Shown here: piece by piece, positions 44,788 through 54,386 of the stretch
Layout: the number at the start of each line of letters is the position of its first letter
Numbering within the stretch: position 1 is the first letter of the stretch
Position numbers and translations under genes: made by a program
Notes under the pieces: generated by a model
Told to the model about the DNA's origin: nothing
Databases searched by the model: none
Seen by the model: only the letters and a program-made list of their open reading frames with translations
Assembly (NCBI RefSeq): GCF_007991455.1
Contig: NZ_BJYJ01000009.1
Span: 1 to 64,000 of the forward strand
From: Chryseobacterium hagamense
GTDB taxonomy: Bacteria; Bacteroidota; Bacteroidia; Flavobacteriales; Weeksellaceae
Length of the DNA: 64,000 nucleotides
Reading direction: 5' to 3'

Positions 44788-46707
44788 TTAGTTTTTGATC
44801 TTATAAAATGCTTTCGTCACTTTTTGTTCCTCCTCTGTACATTCAAAACCGGCATCGTTAAGGGACGAAAGATTGACGTACAGCTGGTTTTTGTCCAGCA
44901 ATTCACAGAAATGCTTCTTTTGCTCTTTGAGGGAAAGTTTCTTAAAATCTTCAAGATGCTGTTCCTGCCTTTTAATATCGATGTTATAATTCAGGAAGGA
45001 TTTCTCTTTCATTTCCTCCCAGATGGCCAGAAGCTCTTCTGTATCGGTGGCTTCTTCAATCTTTTCCAGAAAAATCTGGTTGTATTTTTTGAGTTCGAAG
45101 TAAATGAAATTTCCTACATTGTTTTGTTCAATTACACTTTGCACTCGTTTATTTGTAACAGTTTCCACATAATTCATCTGTTCGCACAAAATAAATTGCC
45201 TGGTTCCGCCATCTTTTTTATTGATTTCTAAAACGGCGTGTGCTGTTGTTCCACTTCCTGCATGATAATCTAAAATAATAGCTTCTTTATCATTTCCAAC
45301 TAATGCATAAATACAATCTCTTACATTATATAATGATTTTGGGAAGCTGAATTTGTTATTTGGCACAAGCTTATTCACAATCTTTGTTCCGTATTCATTT
45401 GCATCATATTTTGGGTCAATCCAAACTGTTTTATATTGCCCAAAATTTTTCCCAATTTCAATATCCCATTGCCCGCTCTTTTTCCTTGCACGAAGCAAGT
45501 GCTTTACCGCTTCAACTGATTGTCTCGCATATCGCCATTTTCGCTCTACATTATTATTATCAATAGGATAAATATAAATCAAATCATTACGTAACAATTC
45601 TCTTTTTTCTGGGTGGAAATTATCTTCTGAAACCTGGCCAAAACCAACAATTTCGGATGTTTTTGGATTCACAATTATTGGATAAAAACAATTTCTTGCA
45701 TCACTTCTTAAACTTTCTCCACCCCAATTTCTTAGATTAGAATAATCAATTTCACTTTCATCAATTATTCTATTTCCAATTAGTTTTTTTCCTTTTGGAA
45801 AAACAAAAAAAACATATTCGTGAGTGTATGAGAAATTTGTTCCTTGTACACCTCTTGGATTGTGAACTATGGTTACACAATGAACTTCATAATCTTGAAA
45901 TAAATCTTTTAATAATACTCCTAAATGAGGTTGTTCATTTTCATCAATAGCAACTATTAAAGCACCATCTTTACTTAATAATGATTTTGCAGCTTCTAAA
46001 CGATTGTACATAAATGTAAGCCAAGTTGAACGCTTAAAATTATTGTTATAGGTAAATGTATCACCCATCCCGCCAGTATTATAAGGCGGATCGATGTAAA
46101 TCAGCTTTACTTTTCCGGCAAATTCTTTTTTCAGGGAGTGCAGAGCGAGTAGATTGTTTCCTTTGATGATCAGGTTGTCGGTGATGGTGCCGTTCTCGTT
46201 CCTGTTGAAACAGTCGAACTCCTGTTCACCGCTGGCATCAAAACGTTTGGCATTGGTCAGTACTTTCGGATCCAGCAGTTCGGTGATTTCATCCTGGGCC
46301 AGGGTTTCATTAAAGAATATTTCTTCGCGCCGGTCTTCTTCCCGGCTCTGTCCGCCTTCCAGAATGCAGTCTTTGAAAGGCCATACCAAAGCGACTTCGT
46401 TCCGCTGTTTCAGGTATTGCCCGTCTACCGTTAAGCCTATTTTATTTTTAAATTGGGTATAGCTGTCGTTGAGATAGTTTTTCTGTTCCAGAAAATGGAT
46501 AAAAAGACTTTGCTTAAAAACGAAGACCTCTTTTATTTTTATGAAAAACTTTTCTTTTAAATCGGGATCCTCCAACAGCAATCCGATAAGTTCTTCATCA
46601 AGGTTCTGTGCTTTGCTGAGCACCACCCATTTTTTAATATCTCCGTTATCCGACATATAGTTCGGTTCTTTTCTGAACTGCTTTTCGAGGGTTTGGTAAA
46701 GTTTCAT
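44788..46707 (-). CDS. Type III DNA adenine methyltransferase, Mod subunit
   Basis: 639 residues from MKLYQTLEKQF. It is a beta-class N6-adenine methyltransferase: catalytic DPPYNTGGMGDTF (about residue 207) comes before the AdoMet motif YHAGSGTTAHAVLE (about residue 484), with the target-recognition region between. That region (about 45200-46070) is far more AT-rich than both flanks, suggesting a swapped specificity domain. Mod sets the recognition site for both methylation and cutting. The frame is open to 46848, but the ATG at 46707 leaves room for a promoter facing the divergent helicase gene. Confidence 0.92.
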   Translation of the reverse strand: MKLYQTLEKQFRKEPNYMSDNGDIKKWVVLSKAQNLDEELIGLLLEDPDLKEKFFIKIKEVFVFKQSLFIHFLEQKNYLNDSYTQFKNKIGLTVDGQYLKQRNEVALVWPFKDCILEGGQSREEDRREEIFFNETLAQDEITELLDPKVLTNAKRFDASGEQEFDCFNRNENGTITDNLIIKGNNLLALHSLKKEFAGKVKLIYIDPPYNTGGMGDTFTYNNNFKRSTWLTFMYNRLEAAKSLLSKDGALIVAIDENEQPHLGVLLKDLFQDYEVHCVTIVHNPRGVQGTNFSYTHEYVFFVFPKGKKLIGNRIIDESEIDYSNLRNWGGESLRSDARNCFYPIIVNPKTSEIVGFGQVSEDNFHPEKRELLRNDLIYIYPIDNNNVERKWRYARQSVEAVKHLLRARKKSGQWDIEIGKNFGQYKTVWIDPKYDANEYGTKIVNKLVPNNKFSFPKSLYNVRDCIYALVGNDKEAIILDYHAGSGTTAHAVLEINKKDGGTRQFILCEQMNYVETVTNKRVQSVIEQNNVGNFIYFELKKYNQIFLEKIEEATDTEELLAIWEEMKEKSFLNYNIDIKRQEQHLEDFKKLSLKEQKKHFCELLDKNQLYVNLSSLNDAGFECTEEEQKVTKAFYKIKN

Positions 46708-46820
46708 GGTTATTGCTTTTTTTAAATTTCCTGCTTCAAAACTATCACCAAAAACCGGCCTCTCATTACGGCTTCCCGTAAAACACCAAACCGTTAATAT
46801 AAAATTTTGAATTTCTTCAT

Positions 46821-46828
46821 TACCTTTG
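46821..46828 (+). promoter_or_regulatory. Promoter -7 element of the DEAD-box helicase gene
   Basis: TACCTTTG, an exact TAnnTTTG match ending only 4 nt before the ATG at 46833. The predicted transcript start coincides with the start codon, so the mRNA is probably leaderless. Confidence 0.6.
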
Positions 46829-46832
46829 CAGC

Positions 46833-48140
46833 ATGGAATTAGAATCAATTTATAAGAAACTGCAGATTCAGGAGATGAACCAGATGCAGAAATCTACCTA
46901 TAAAACAACGGAAAACAATCAGGATGTCGTGCTGCTTTCGCCTACGGGTTCAGGGAAAACGCTGGCTTTTCTGTTTCCGGTGCTCCGGAATCTTAAAAAA
47001 GAGATGCCGGGCATTCAGACCCTGATCTTAATTCCTTCAAGAGAATTGGGTCTGCAGATTGAGCAGGTCTTCAAATCGATGGGAACTGATTTCAAAGTTT
47101 CGGTCTGCTATGGAGGTCACGATAAAAAAATTGAAGTGAATAATCTCATTCAGGCCCCGGCCGTTTTGATCGGAACGCCCGGAAGAATTGTCTACCATTT
47201 AAGAAACAACAATTTCGACCCCACAACGATCCGGACGCTGGTCCTGGATGAATTCGACAAGGCACTCGAACTGGGTTTTCATAAAGACATGGAATTCATC
47301 TCCGATTCTTTAAAAAATATTTCACAAAGAATTCTGACTTCCGCAACAGCGATGGATGAAATTCCTGAATTTACCGGATTGAAAAATGAAAAAGTGGTTG
47401 ACTTTTTAAAACTGGCCGAAGCAAGACCTGATATCCAGTTAAAAAAAGTAATGACGGTTTCCGAAGAAAAACTGGATACTTTATTTAATCTCATCTGTAA
47501 AATCGGGAATAAAAGAACATTGATTTTCTGTAATCACCGGGACGCGGTTGACCGTATTTCAGAGCTTTTGCGCGAAAAAGGAATCGACAGGGAAACCTTC
47601 CACGGCGGAATGGAACAGGATGAGAGAGAACGGGCCCTGCTGAAATTCAAAAACGATTCGTCCAGGATTTTAGTTACCACCGACCTGGCTTCAAGAGGCC
47701 TGGATGTTCCGGAGGTGGAATCGATCGTCCATTACCAGTTGCCGTACAAGGAAGATGCTTTTATTCACCGTAACGGCCGTACCGCCAGGATGAATGCCAA
47801 AGGTTTTGCCTACCTGATCATGACTGCGGAAGAAAATTTCCCTTTCATTAAAAATGATACTCCTGAAGAAAGTGTGGCCGGGTTTACTCAGGTTCCTGAA
47901 AAACCGTATTTCCAGACCCTTTACATCAGTGCCGGGAAAAAAGATAAGGTGAATAAGGTGGATATTGTAGGCTATCTGATGAAAAAAGGCGAACTTCAGA
48001 AAGAAGAACTGGGCCTGATCGAAGTAAAAGATACGACTTCTTACGTTGCAGTTTCCAGAAACAAAGTGAATGCCCTTCTGAAAAAGCTTTCCCAGGAAAA
48101 GCTGAAAGGCAAAAAGGTGAAAATGGAAGTGGCCTATTAA
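46833..48140 (+). CDS. DEAD-box RNA helicase with DbpA-type RNA-binding tail
   Basis: 435 residues. Motifs: Q-like MNQMQKSTY, I SPTGSGKTLAF (about 36), Ia PSRELGLQ, II LDEFD (DEFD instead of DEAD), III TSATAMDE, IV FCNHRDAVD, V TTDLASRGLDVP, VI HRNGRTARM. The C-terminal region (VDIVGYLMKKGELQKEELGLIEV, VAVSRNKVNALLKKL) resembles the DbpA RNA-binding domain that directs E. coli DbpA to 23S rRNA. A ribosome assembly role is likely. The altered motif II and VI residues are unusual but occur in this branch. Divergent from mod. Confidence 0.88.
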   Translation: MELESIYKKLQIQEMNQMQKSTYKTTENNQDVVLLSPTGSGKTLAFLFPVLRNLKKEMPGIQTLILIPSRELGLQIEQVFKSMGTDFKVSVCYGGHDKKIEVNNLIQAPAVLIGTPGRIVYHLRNNNFDPTTIRTLVLDEFDKALELGFHKDMEFISDSLKNISQRILTSATAMDEIPEFTGLKNEKVVDFLKLAEARPDIQLKKVMTVSEEKLDTLFNLICKIGNKRTLIFCNHRDAVDRISELLREKGIDRETFHGGMEQDERERALLKFKNDSSRILVTTDLASRGLDVPEVESIVHYQLPYKEDAFIHRNGRTARMNAKGFAYLIMTAEENFPFIKNDTPEESVAGFTQVPEKPYFQTLYISAGKKDKVNKVDIVGYLMKKGELQKEELGLIEVKDTTSYVAVSRNKVNALLKKLSQEKLKGKKVKMEVAY

Positions 48141-48206
48141 GGGTGAGATCTGGATTAAGGCTGAGATAATGATGAACTTATTCCCAGCCTTTGTCTGAAC
48201 CTGAAT

Positions 48207-49100
48207 CTATTTCACTGCTTTTACTTTGGTAGGCAAAATATATACGGATTTGCTCGCCGTAATAAACAGGACATCATGGTCTTTTCCTCCGAAAGTCACA
48301 TTCCCCGTCCAGTCTTCATCAATAGGAATGTGGTAAATCTTTTTTCCTTCCTTATTGAAAACATGAACGCCTTTTCCCGTAAGATATACATTGCCGTGTT
48401 TATCCATTGTCATCCCATCCGAGCCCATTTCGCAGAACAGCTTTTTCTCCGACAGTTTTCCTTCCCCTAAAATATCATACACATACGTCTTTCCGGCGTC
48501 GATATCGGAAACATACAGTTTGCTGAACTTATGGCTTCCGATGATTCCGTTCGGCTGGGTAAAGGTTTCGATTTTGGTAACCTTCCCTTCTTTGCTTCGG
48601 TAATATAAACTTTTATGCGGGGTTTCATGTTTGAAATCCACCCAGTAACCCCTCTCATAGAGAGGATCGGTGAAATACATTCCCCCGAATTTATCGTTCC
48701 AGAGGTCATTCGGGCCGTTGAGCCTTTTGCCTTCAAAATGGTTCAGCAACACTTCTACTTTCCTGTCTTTGGAGATTTTCCAGATTTCACCATGATGATC
48801 CGAGCAGGTAATCAGGTTACCGTCCTTATCGAAATGTGTTCCGTTGGCGCGTCCCGTTTTGTCCATAAACTCAATAACCTTATTGGTTTTCCAGTCCCAG
48901 TAATAAATTTTATCATTCGGCTGATCGGTAAAATAGACGTTTCCTTCCGCATCTGCTGCAGGTCCTTCCGTAAATTTAAACTGGTCCGAAATCTTCTCCG
49001 GCTTTTTATCCTCATAAAACATACTATTCGTATTTACTGATTTGCAGTTCAGTAATACTAAAACCAAACCAACAGAGCCGGCTTTCAAGACATTTTTCAT
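48207..49100 (-). CDS. SMP-30/gluconolactonase-family lipoprotein
   Basis: 297 residues with a lipoprotein signal (GLVLVLLNCKS, Cys about 19). The six-bladed propeller has FTEGPAADAEGNVYFTDQPND near residue 43, the metal-site Asn in LNGPNDLWNDKFGGMYFTDPLYERGYW, and GSDGMTMDKHGNVYLTGKG. The family hydrolyses sugar lactones or related esters with a divalent metal. The true substrate is unknown. No sugar operon surrounds it. Confidence 0.88.
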   Translation of the reverse strand: MKNVLKAGSVGLVLVLLNCKSVNTNSMFYEDKKPEKISDQFKFTEGPAADAEGNVYFTDQPNDKIYYWDWKTNKVIEFMDKTGRANGTHFDKDGNLITCSDHHGEIWKISKDRKVEVLLNHFEGKRLNGPNDLWNDKFGGMYFTDPLYERGYWVDFKHETPHKSLYYRSKEGKVTKIETFTQPNGIIGSHKFSKLYVSDIDAGKTYVYDILGEGKLSEKKLFCEMGSDGMTMDKHGNVYLTGKGVHVFNKEGKKIYHIPIDEDWTGNVTFGGKDHDVLFITASKSVYILPTKVKAVK

Positions 49101-49363
49101 ACCACGTTATTTTTAAAGGGTACAATTTACGACATGCAGGAAAAGATTCAAAGTTTATTTTCTCAGTTTGATCAATTCAAATTAAAATTCAGAATGTCCG
49201 GATTATCCTATTTCAGAAGCAGATCCTGTTAGTGCAGCATTTATTTAATTCAGAGCTTTGCGGGACGGAAAGTACAGGGATACTTTCAAGACTGAAATTT
49301 AAAAAATGAGAATTTGCTTCATCTGTTGAAAGCGCTCAGGAATTATCCAAAATACATACGATC

Positions 49364-50809
49364 ATGATGAACACACCGTCCGGCAAGTTTCAGGCTCCGG
49401 AAACGCCATACGACGACTTCAGAAATTCCGTAGGAACCATGCATGAAACCGGAGAACGGAAATGGGTATATCCCCGGAAGCCGAAAGGGAAATATACCAA
49501 TTACAGAAACTATGTCAGCTATCTTCTGCTTGCGTTATTCTTCGGACTTCCTTTCGTAAAAATCAATGGTAACCATTTTCTGTTGTTTAACGTTATTGAC
49601 CGGAAATTTTTCATCCTCGGACAGCCCTTTTACCTGCAGGACTTTTTCATTTTAGCTTTGGGAGCCGTCACTTCGGTTATTTTTGTCATGCTCTTTACCG
49701 TGGTGTTCGGAAGAATTTTCTGTGGGTGGCTTTGTCCGCAGACCATCTTTATGGAAAGTGTTTTCAGAAAAATAGAATACCTCATCGAAGGCGACCGGAA
49801 CAGGCAGATGAAGCTCGACCGTCAGGAATGGAATACTGAAAAAATAAGGAAACGGGTGATCAAATGGTCGGTCTTTGCCCTCCTGTCGGTGATCATCACC
49901 AATTTTATGTTTATGTACATTGCCGGTTACGAAGAGGTTTTTAAAATCATCATGGAAGGACCGGCCGATCATGCGCTGCAGTTTTTAGGGATGATTGCTT
50001 TTGCGGTGACCTTTTATTTTGTTTTTGCCTGGCTCCGGGAGCAAGTGTGCACGCTTGTCTGTCCGTACGGAAGGCTTCAGGGTGTTCTGATCGATAAACA
50101 GACCATCAACGTTTATTACGATTTCAAAAGAGGGGAAGGCCGCTCGAAATGGAGAAATAACGAAGACCGGAAGACGTTGGGTAAAGGCGATTGTATCGAT
50201 TGCCAACAGTGTGTCGTGGTATGTCCCACCGGAATAGACATTCGGAACGGCCAGCAGCTGGAATGCGTCAACTGTACAGCCTGCATCGATGCCTGTGACG
50301 AAGTGATGGAAAAGGTCGGACTTCCGAAAGGGCTGGTCCGTTATGCTACGGAAGCAGAAATTGAAAATCAGGATACCTTCAGATTTACTTCAAGAATGAA
50401 GGCCACCACCGTGATGTTAAGTTTATTAATCGGATTCCTGGGATTCCTGATGTACGACCGCGGATCCATGGAAGCCAAATTTATCAAACCGGCAGGATCC
50501 ACGTTCTTCGTTAAAAACGGGAAAATCACCAATACCTTTATCTATACGCTTTTAAACAAGTCGAATGAGCAGAAAAAGTTGACGATCAAAGTGATCGCTC
50601 CCCGACATGCGGAAATCGATTTCTTCGGTCCGGATCGGATTATTCTGAAAGGAGACCAGATTCTGAAAGGGAATATCAACATTACATTTCCCGAAAAAGA
50701 GATCCGTTTTTCGAAACAGAATATGACGATCGGGGTTTTCGATGAAAAAGGAAATATGACGGCTTCGTTCGAAACGATTTTTGAAGGCCCCTTCCAGCTG
50801 CCTTTTTAG
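49364..50809 (+). CDS. ccoG: CcoG, cytochrome cbb3 oxidase accessory protein (4Fe-4S, membrane)
   Basis: 481 residues with about five transmembrane helices. Cys motifs are FCGWLCPQTIF (about residue 123), VCTLVCPYGRLQG, and the ferredoxin-like CIDCQQCVVVCPTGIDI plus CVNCTACIDACDE. A C-terminal Ig-like domain follows (KLTIKVIAPRHAEIDF). CcoG/FixG reduces Cu(II) in copper supply to cbb3 oxidase. In many Bacteroidota it follows ccoNOP; here it stands alone between an SMP-30 gene and an AraC gene. A second ATG three bases later is equally possible. Confidence 0.93.
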   Translation: MMNTPSGKFQAPETPYDDFRNSVGTMHETGERKWVYPRKPKGKYTNYRNYVSYLLLALFFGLPFVKINGNHFLLFNVIDRKFFILGQPFYLQDFFILALGAVTSVIFVMLFTVVFGRIFCGWLCPQTIFMESVFRKIEYLIEGDRNRQMKLDRQEWNTEKIRKRVIKWSVFALLSVIITNFMFMYIAGYEEVFKIIMEGPADHALQFLGMIAFAVTFYFVFAWLREQVCTLVCPYGRLQGVLIDKQTINVYYDFKRGEGRSKWRNNEDRKTLGKGDCIDCQQCVVVCPTGIDIRNGQQLECVNCTACIDACDEVMEKVGLPKGLVRYATEAEIENQDTFRFTSRMKATTVMLSLLIGFLGFLMYDRGSMEAKFIKPAGSTFFVKNGKITNTFIYTLLNKSNEQKKLTIKVIAPRHAEIDFFGPDRIILKGDQILKGNINITFPEKEIRFSKQNMTIGVFDEKGNMTASFETIFEGPFQLPF

Positions 50810-50811
50810 AT

Positions 50812-51705
50812 TCAGGATTTATATATTTTAATAAATTGCGTGGGGGTCATTCCGGATGTTTTCCGGAAGACCCTCACAAAATAGGAATATTCCTCATAGC
50901 CCAACCGGAAAGCAATTTCCACCAGGCTCTCCTCCAGATACATCAGCATTCTTTTGGCCTCCAGGATCACCCTTTCCGTAATGACGTCCGTAGCCTTCTT
51001 CCGGACCACAGTCTGAATAATACGGTTTAAATGTTTCGGGGTAACACTCAGTAAATCAGCATAAAAGGCAATGGATTTTTCCTTTGTGAAATGTTCCTCC
51101 AGCAGTCTTTCGAATTCCTGGTAATGCTTAAAATAGGAAAGACTGGCCGGCGAAGCCGGATGACCGGGATCTTTGGAAAACTGCCTGGCTGAGAGAATAA
51201 AAATCTGTGACATCAGAGCAAGCATCAGTCCGTTTTTCATCATGTGCCGGGAAAGGTATTCTTCCTGCAGGGCAACCATCAGGTTAACGGCATGGTCCAG
51301 TTCAGCAGGATCCAGCTGCAATTTCCTCGGAAAATTCACCGATCCGAAAAAAGGGAAATTCCTCAGTTTCTGATTGACATAATGCATCTCATAAAAATCC
51401 TGCAGGCAAAAGAAAATATAGCCGTCGATATCATCCGACAGTTCCCAGCTGTGGACCTGTCCGGGAGACATGAAGAATAAACTCCCCGCCGAAACCTCAT
51501 ATTTCTGGAAATCGATTTCATGAACTCCGCTTCCGTTGGTAAAAAGAATGGTGGCGTAAAAATCGTGGCGGTGGGCTTTTTCGATATGCCGGTGGCTGGT
51601 GGCCAAATGGTTCCGCAACGTATTGAAATAAAAATCCGGTGTATTTTTACCCTGCTGAAAAAGATCGATATGAAGAACGGAAATGGAATTCATCAGACTT
51701 ATCAT
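50812..51705 (-). CDS. AraC-family transcriptional regulator with cupin sensor domain
   Basis: 297 residues. The N-terminal cupin part has SHRHIEKAHRHDFYATILFTNGSG and FFMSPGQVHSWELSDDIDGYI, a ligand-binding barrel. The C-terminal AraC domain carries the two helix-turn-helix units (LLSVTPKHLNRIIQTVV, LVEIAFRLGYEEYSYFVRVFRKTSGMTPTQF). The inducer is unknown. It faces ccoG tail to tail with a 2-bp gap, and a regulatory link to ccoG is not implied by that. Confidence 0.9.
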   Translation of the reverse strand: MISLMNSISVLHIDLFQQGKNTPDFYFNTLRNHLATSHRHIEKAHRHDFYATILFTNGSGVHEIDFQKYEVSAGSLFFMSPGQVHSWELSDDIDGYIFFCLQDFYEMHYVNQKLRNFPFFGSVNFPRKLQLDPAELDHAVNLMVALQEEYLSRHMMKNGLMLALMSQIFILSARQFSKDPGHPASPASLSYFKHYQEFERLLEEHFTKEKSIAFYADLLSVTPKHLNRIIQTVVRKKATDVITERVILEAKRMLMYLEESLVEIAFRLGYEEYSYFVRVFRKTSGMTPTQFIKIYKS

Positions 51706-51853
51706 TTAAACCCCAAAAATAATAAAACCTAAACTGTTTTACGGAATTAAATGCCTTTCACTTCTGACCGATCAACTGAAAAACCGACTTTTAGCCTCTG
51801 TATTTTTGAGAAAATTTAAAAAATATTTATCTTTGGAGATTACGATTCCAGAA

Positions 51854-52198
51854 ATGAAAATAAACTTACCCGATAAACTGTATTATTCCATAGGAGAAGT
51901 CGCCAAAGCTTTTGATGTAAACACTTCGCTGATACGGTACTGGGAACAGGAATTTCCGATCATTAAACCCAAAAAGAACAAAAAAGGCAACCGTTATTTT
52001 ACTCCGGAGGATATCAAAAACCTCCAGATCATCTATCACCTTGTCAAAGAAAAAGGCTATACCCTCGACGGTGCCAAGATCGCCTTAACCACCAATAGCA
52101 AAATCTCCGAAACCGTTACCCTCATCGACCGGCTGGAATTCGTGAAAGCGGAACTGCTGAAATTAAAGGATTCGCTGACGGAGCGGGATGAGGAATAG
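51854..52198 (+). CDS. MerR-family transcriptional regulator
   Basis: 114 residues from MKINLPDKLYYSIGEVAKAF. The MerR winged helix is clear: LYYSIGEVAKAFDVNTSLIRYWEQEFPIIKP and NRYFTPEDIKNLQIIYHLVKEKGYTLDGAK. A short coiled-coil tail follows, and no effector-binding domain. Proteins of this exact type are found in most Flavobacteriia with unknown targets. The frame is open from 51806, but the internal Met gives the family N-terminus. Confidence 0.9.
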   Translation: MKINLPDKLYYSIGEVAKAFDVNTSLIRYWEQEFPIIKPKKNKKGNRYFTPEDIKNLQIIYHLVKEKGYTLDGAKIALTTNSKISETVTLIDRLEFVKAELLKLKDSLTERDEE

Positions 52199-52328
52199 TT
52201 AAAATAATTCATCCCCATCAGAAGTTTAAATTTATATTTTAAAACAAAACCAAAAACTTCTATCATAAAATAATACAATTGCAATACCCTCATTGCGAAT
52301 GCTTAGTAAAATCATTAAGTTTACCGTG

Positions 52329-53633
52329 ATGAGAAAAACCTATTATGCAAAGCTGGCCGTCGTGGGCATTCTGCTGACCGTTTTATTTACTTTCCAATAT
52401 TACACAGGAAGGGATAAAGAAGACTTTTCCGGGGTGAAATTCATCACGGAGCCTCCTGCGGAAATCATCCTGACGGAATTTGATCCGAACGAGCTGGATG
52501 CCGGACAATGGCAGAATCTCGGCTTTACCGAAAGGCAGGTCGCTACCATCCTCAATTACAGGAAAGTAGTCGGCGGTAAGTTTATTTCCAAAGAGCAGCT
52601 GAAAAAATGCTTTGCCATCTCCGAAGATAAATTTTCCATCCTTGCTCCTTATGTCCTGCTGCCTGAAACCGGCCAAGCAGCTAAATCAAATCATTTCAGC
52701 AACCATGAAAAGAAAGCCATCAGCATTTCCGGAAGCTTTAATCCCGACCGTTATTCAGCTGCCGACTGGCAGAAAATGGGTTTCAGCGAAAAACAGGCTG
52801 CCGCCATCCTGAAATACAAAACATACCTGGGCGGAAGCTTTATCAGCAAAGAAAAATTCAAAGAATGTTTTATCATCAGTGACGAAAATTTCAGGAAGAT
52901 CAGTCCTTATCTGCTGCTACCTGAAAAAACACCGGCCGGTTCCGGTCCTGATGGGAAGAGTATGAATTCAGGGAACCGTAAAATCCGGTATTATGCATTC
53001 GACCCGAATACCCTGGACCTGGAAGGATGGAAAGCATTCGGCTTCTCCGAAAGACAGGCACAGACCATCGTCAATTACCGTGACCGGAATTTAAAAGGAA
53101 ACTTTAAGAGTGTAGAAGATCTACAGAAATGTTTTGTGATTTCACCGGAAAAATTTGCAGAGCTGAAACCGTTTATCCGCTTAAATACAGCAGATACCGC
53201 AGCCAATATTTCCCGTCAGAAGCCGGAAACCAGGCAGCAGGAAGAAACGGACTTTTCCAAAGTGGATTTAAATTCCATTACCTTCAGGCAGCTTATCGAA
53301 TTCGGTTTTGATGAAAAAGCGGCGGGATCGATGATCGGCTTCCGTAAGAAGCTGGGTGGCTTTGTAACGAAGGAACAGATCCTTACCACGTATAATATTG
53401 ACCCGGAACTTACAAAAAAACTGCTTTCCACAGCCCAGCTGAATACGTCGAATGTACAGAAATACACCTTGACGGAAGCTCCCGAGGAATGGCTGAAAAA
53501 CCATCCCTACTTTAAATATTCTGCAGACAAAATCATCTTTTACCGGTTGAGTGAAAAGGATGAAAGGAAAATATGGAAACTGCTGAAGGTAAAACCTGAA
53601 TATGAAGCCCGGATGAAACTGTATCTGAAATGA
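52329..53633 (+). CDS. Helix-hairpin-helix (ComEA-like) repeat protein, membrane-anchored
   Basis: 434 residues. One transmembrane helix (about 8-28) is followed by at least four HhH units of about 60-90 residues. Each has a pattern such as FDPNELDAGQWQNLGFTERQ and YRKVVGGKFISKEQLKKCF; the fourth is VDLNSITFRQLIEFGFDEKA. A last partial unit ends in the C-terminus. ComEA-type domains bind DNA without sequence preference, so a role in DNA uptake or in holding DNA at the envelope is possible. An earlier ATG at 52299 or a TTG at 52293 cannot be excluded. Confidence 0.82.
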   Translation: MRKTYYAKLAVVGILLTVLFTFQYYTGRDKEDFSGVKFITEPPAEIILTEFDPNELDAGQWQNLGFTERQVATILNYRKVVGGKFISKEQLKKCFAISEDKFSILAPYVLLPETGQAAKSNHFSNHEKKAISISGSFNPDRYSAADWQKMGFSEKQAAAILKYKTYLGGSFISKEKFKECFIISDENFRKISPYLLLPEKTPAGSGPDGKSMNSGNRKIRYYAFDPNTLDLEGWKAFGFSERQAQTIVNYRDRNLKGNFKSVEDLQKCFVISPEKFAELKPFIRLNTADTAANISRQKPETRQQEETDFSKVDLNSITFRQLIEFGFDEKAAGSMIGFRKKLGGFVTKEQILTTYNIDPELTKKLLSTAQLNTSNVQKYTLTEAPEEWLKNHPYFKYSADKIIFYRLSEKDERKIWKLLKVKPEYEARMKLYLK

Positions 53634-53663
53634 GACTCTATACCTTTTCCGGATTTCTTCCGA

Positions 53664-54386
53664 TTAATCAAAAGTCTTGCTGGATCCTTCTACCATTTTT
53701 TTCAATGCAGAAAGTTCTTCTTCCGTAAGATCCCTCCATTTTCCGACCGGAAGATCCAGTTTAATGTTCAGGACCCGGATCCTTTTGAGTTTTTTGACTT
53801 CGTAGCCGAGGTATTCGCACATCCTGCGGATCTGACGATTGAGGCCCTGGGTCAGTACGATCCTGAAATTCATCTCATCGATTTTCTCCACTTCGCATTT
53901 TTTGGTAACGGTATCCAGGATCGGAACGCCGTTGCGCATTTTATCCAGGAATTTCGGCGTAAGCGGCTTATCGACCCTTACGATGTATTCTTTTCCATGA
54001 TTATTCCTCGACCTGAGGATTTTATTCACAATATCACCGTCACTGGTTAAAAGAATCAGCCCTTCGCTCGGCTTGTCCAGCCTCCCGACCGGGAAAATTC
54101 TTTTGGGATGGTTGATGTACTCGATGATGTTGTTCTGTTCCCGCCTGGTGTCAGTAGTGCAGACGATTCCTACCGGTTTATTGAAGGCAATGTACACATG
54201 ATCTTCCTCAGGCTCACGGATCGGCTTGCCATCTACTTCGATCACATCTTCGTCGGAAACCTTCGTTCCCATTTCCGGAACCTTACCGTTCATGGTAATC
54301 CTGCCTTCCTCCAGTAATTTATCCGCTGCTCTCCTTGAGCAGTAACCTACTTCCGATAAATATTTGTTGATCCTTGTCTTTTCCAT
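53664..54386 (-). CDS. rluF: 23S rRNA pseudouridine synthase, RluF type
   Basis: 240 residues. An S4 RNA-binding domain (RINKYLSEVGYCSRRAADKLLEEGRITMNG) is followed by the catalytic core VGRLDKPSEGLILLTSDGD with Asp about residue 102, then KEYIVRVDKPLT and QGLNRQIRRMCEYLGYEVKKLKRIRV. The last segment fits the RluF subgroup (E. coli U2604) more than RluB or RsuA. It is last in the ftsX-to-rluF operon; its start overlaps the previous stop by one base. Confidence 0.85.
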   Translation of the reverse strand: MEKTRINKYLSEVGYCSRRAADKLLEEGRITMNGKVPEMGTKVSDEDVIEVDGKPIREPEEDHVYIAFNKPVGIVCTTDTRREQNNIIEYINHPKRIFPVGRLDKPSEGLILLTSDGDIVNKILRSRNNHGKEYIVRVDKPLTPKFLDKMRNGVPILDTVTKKCEVEKIDEMNFRIVLTQGLNRQIRRMCEYLGYEVKKLKRIRVLNIKLDLPVGKWRDLTEEELSALKKMVEGSSKTFD

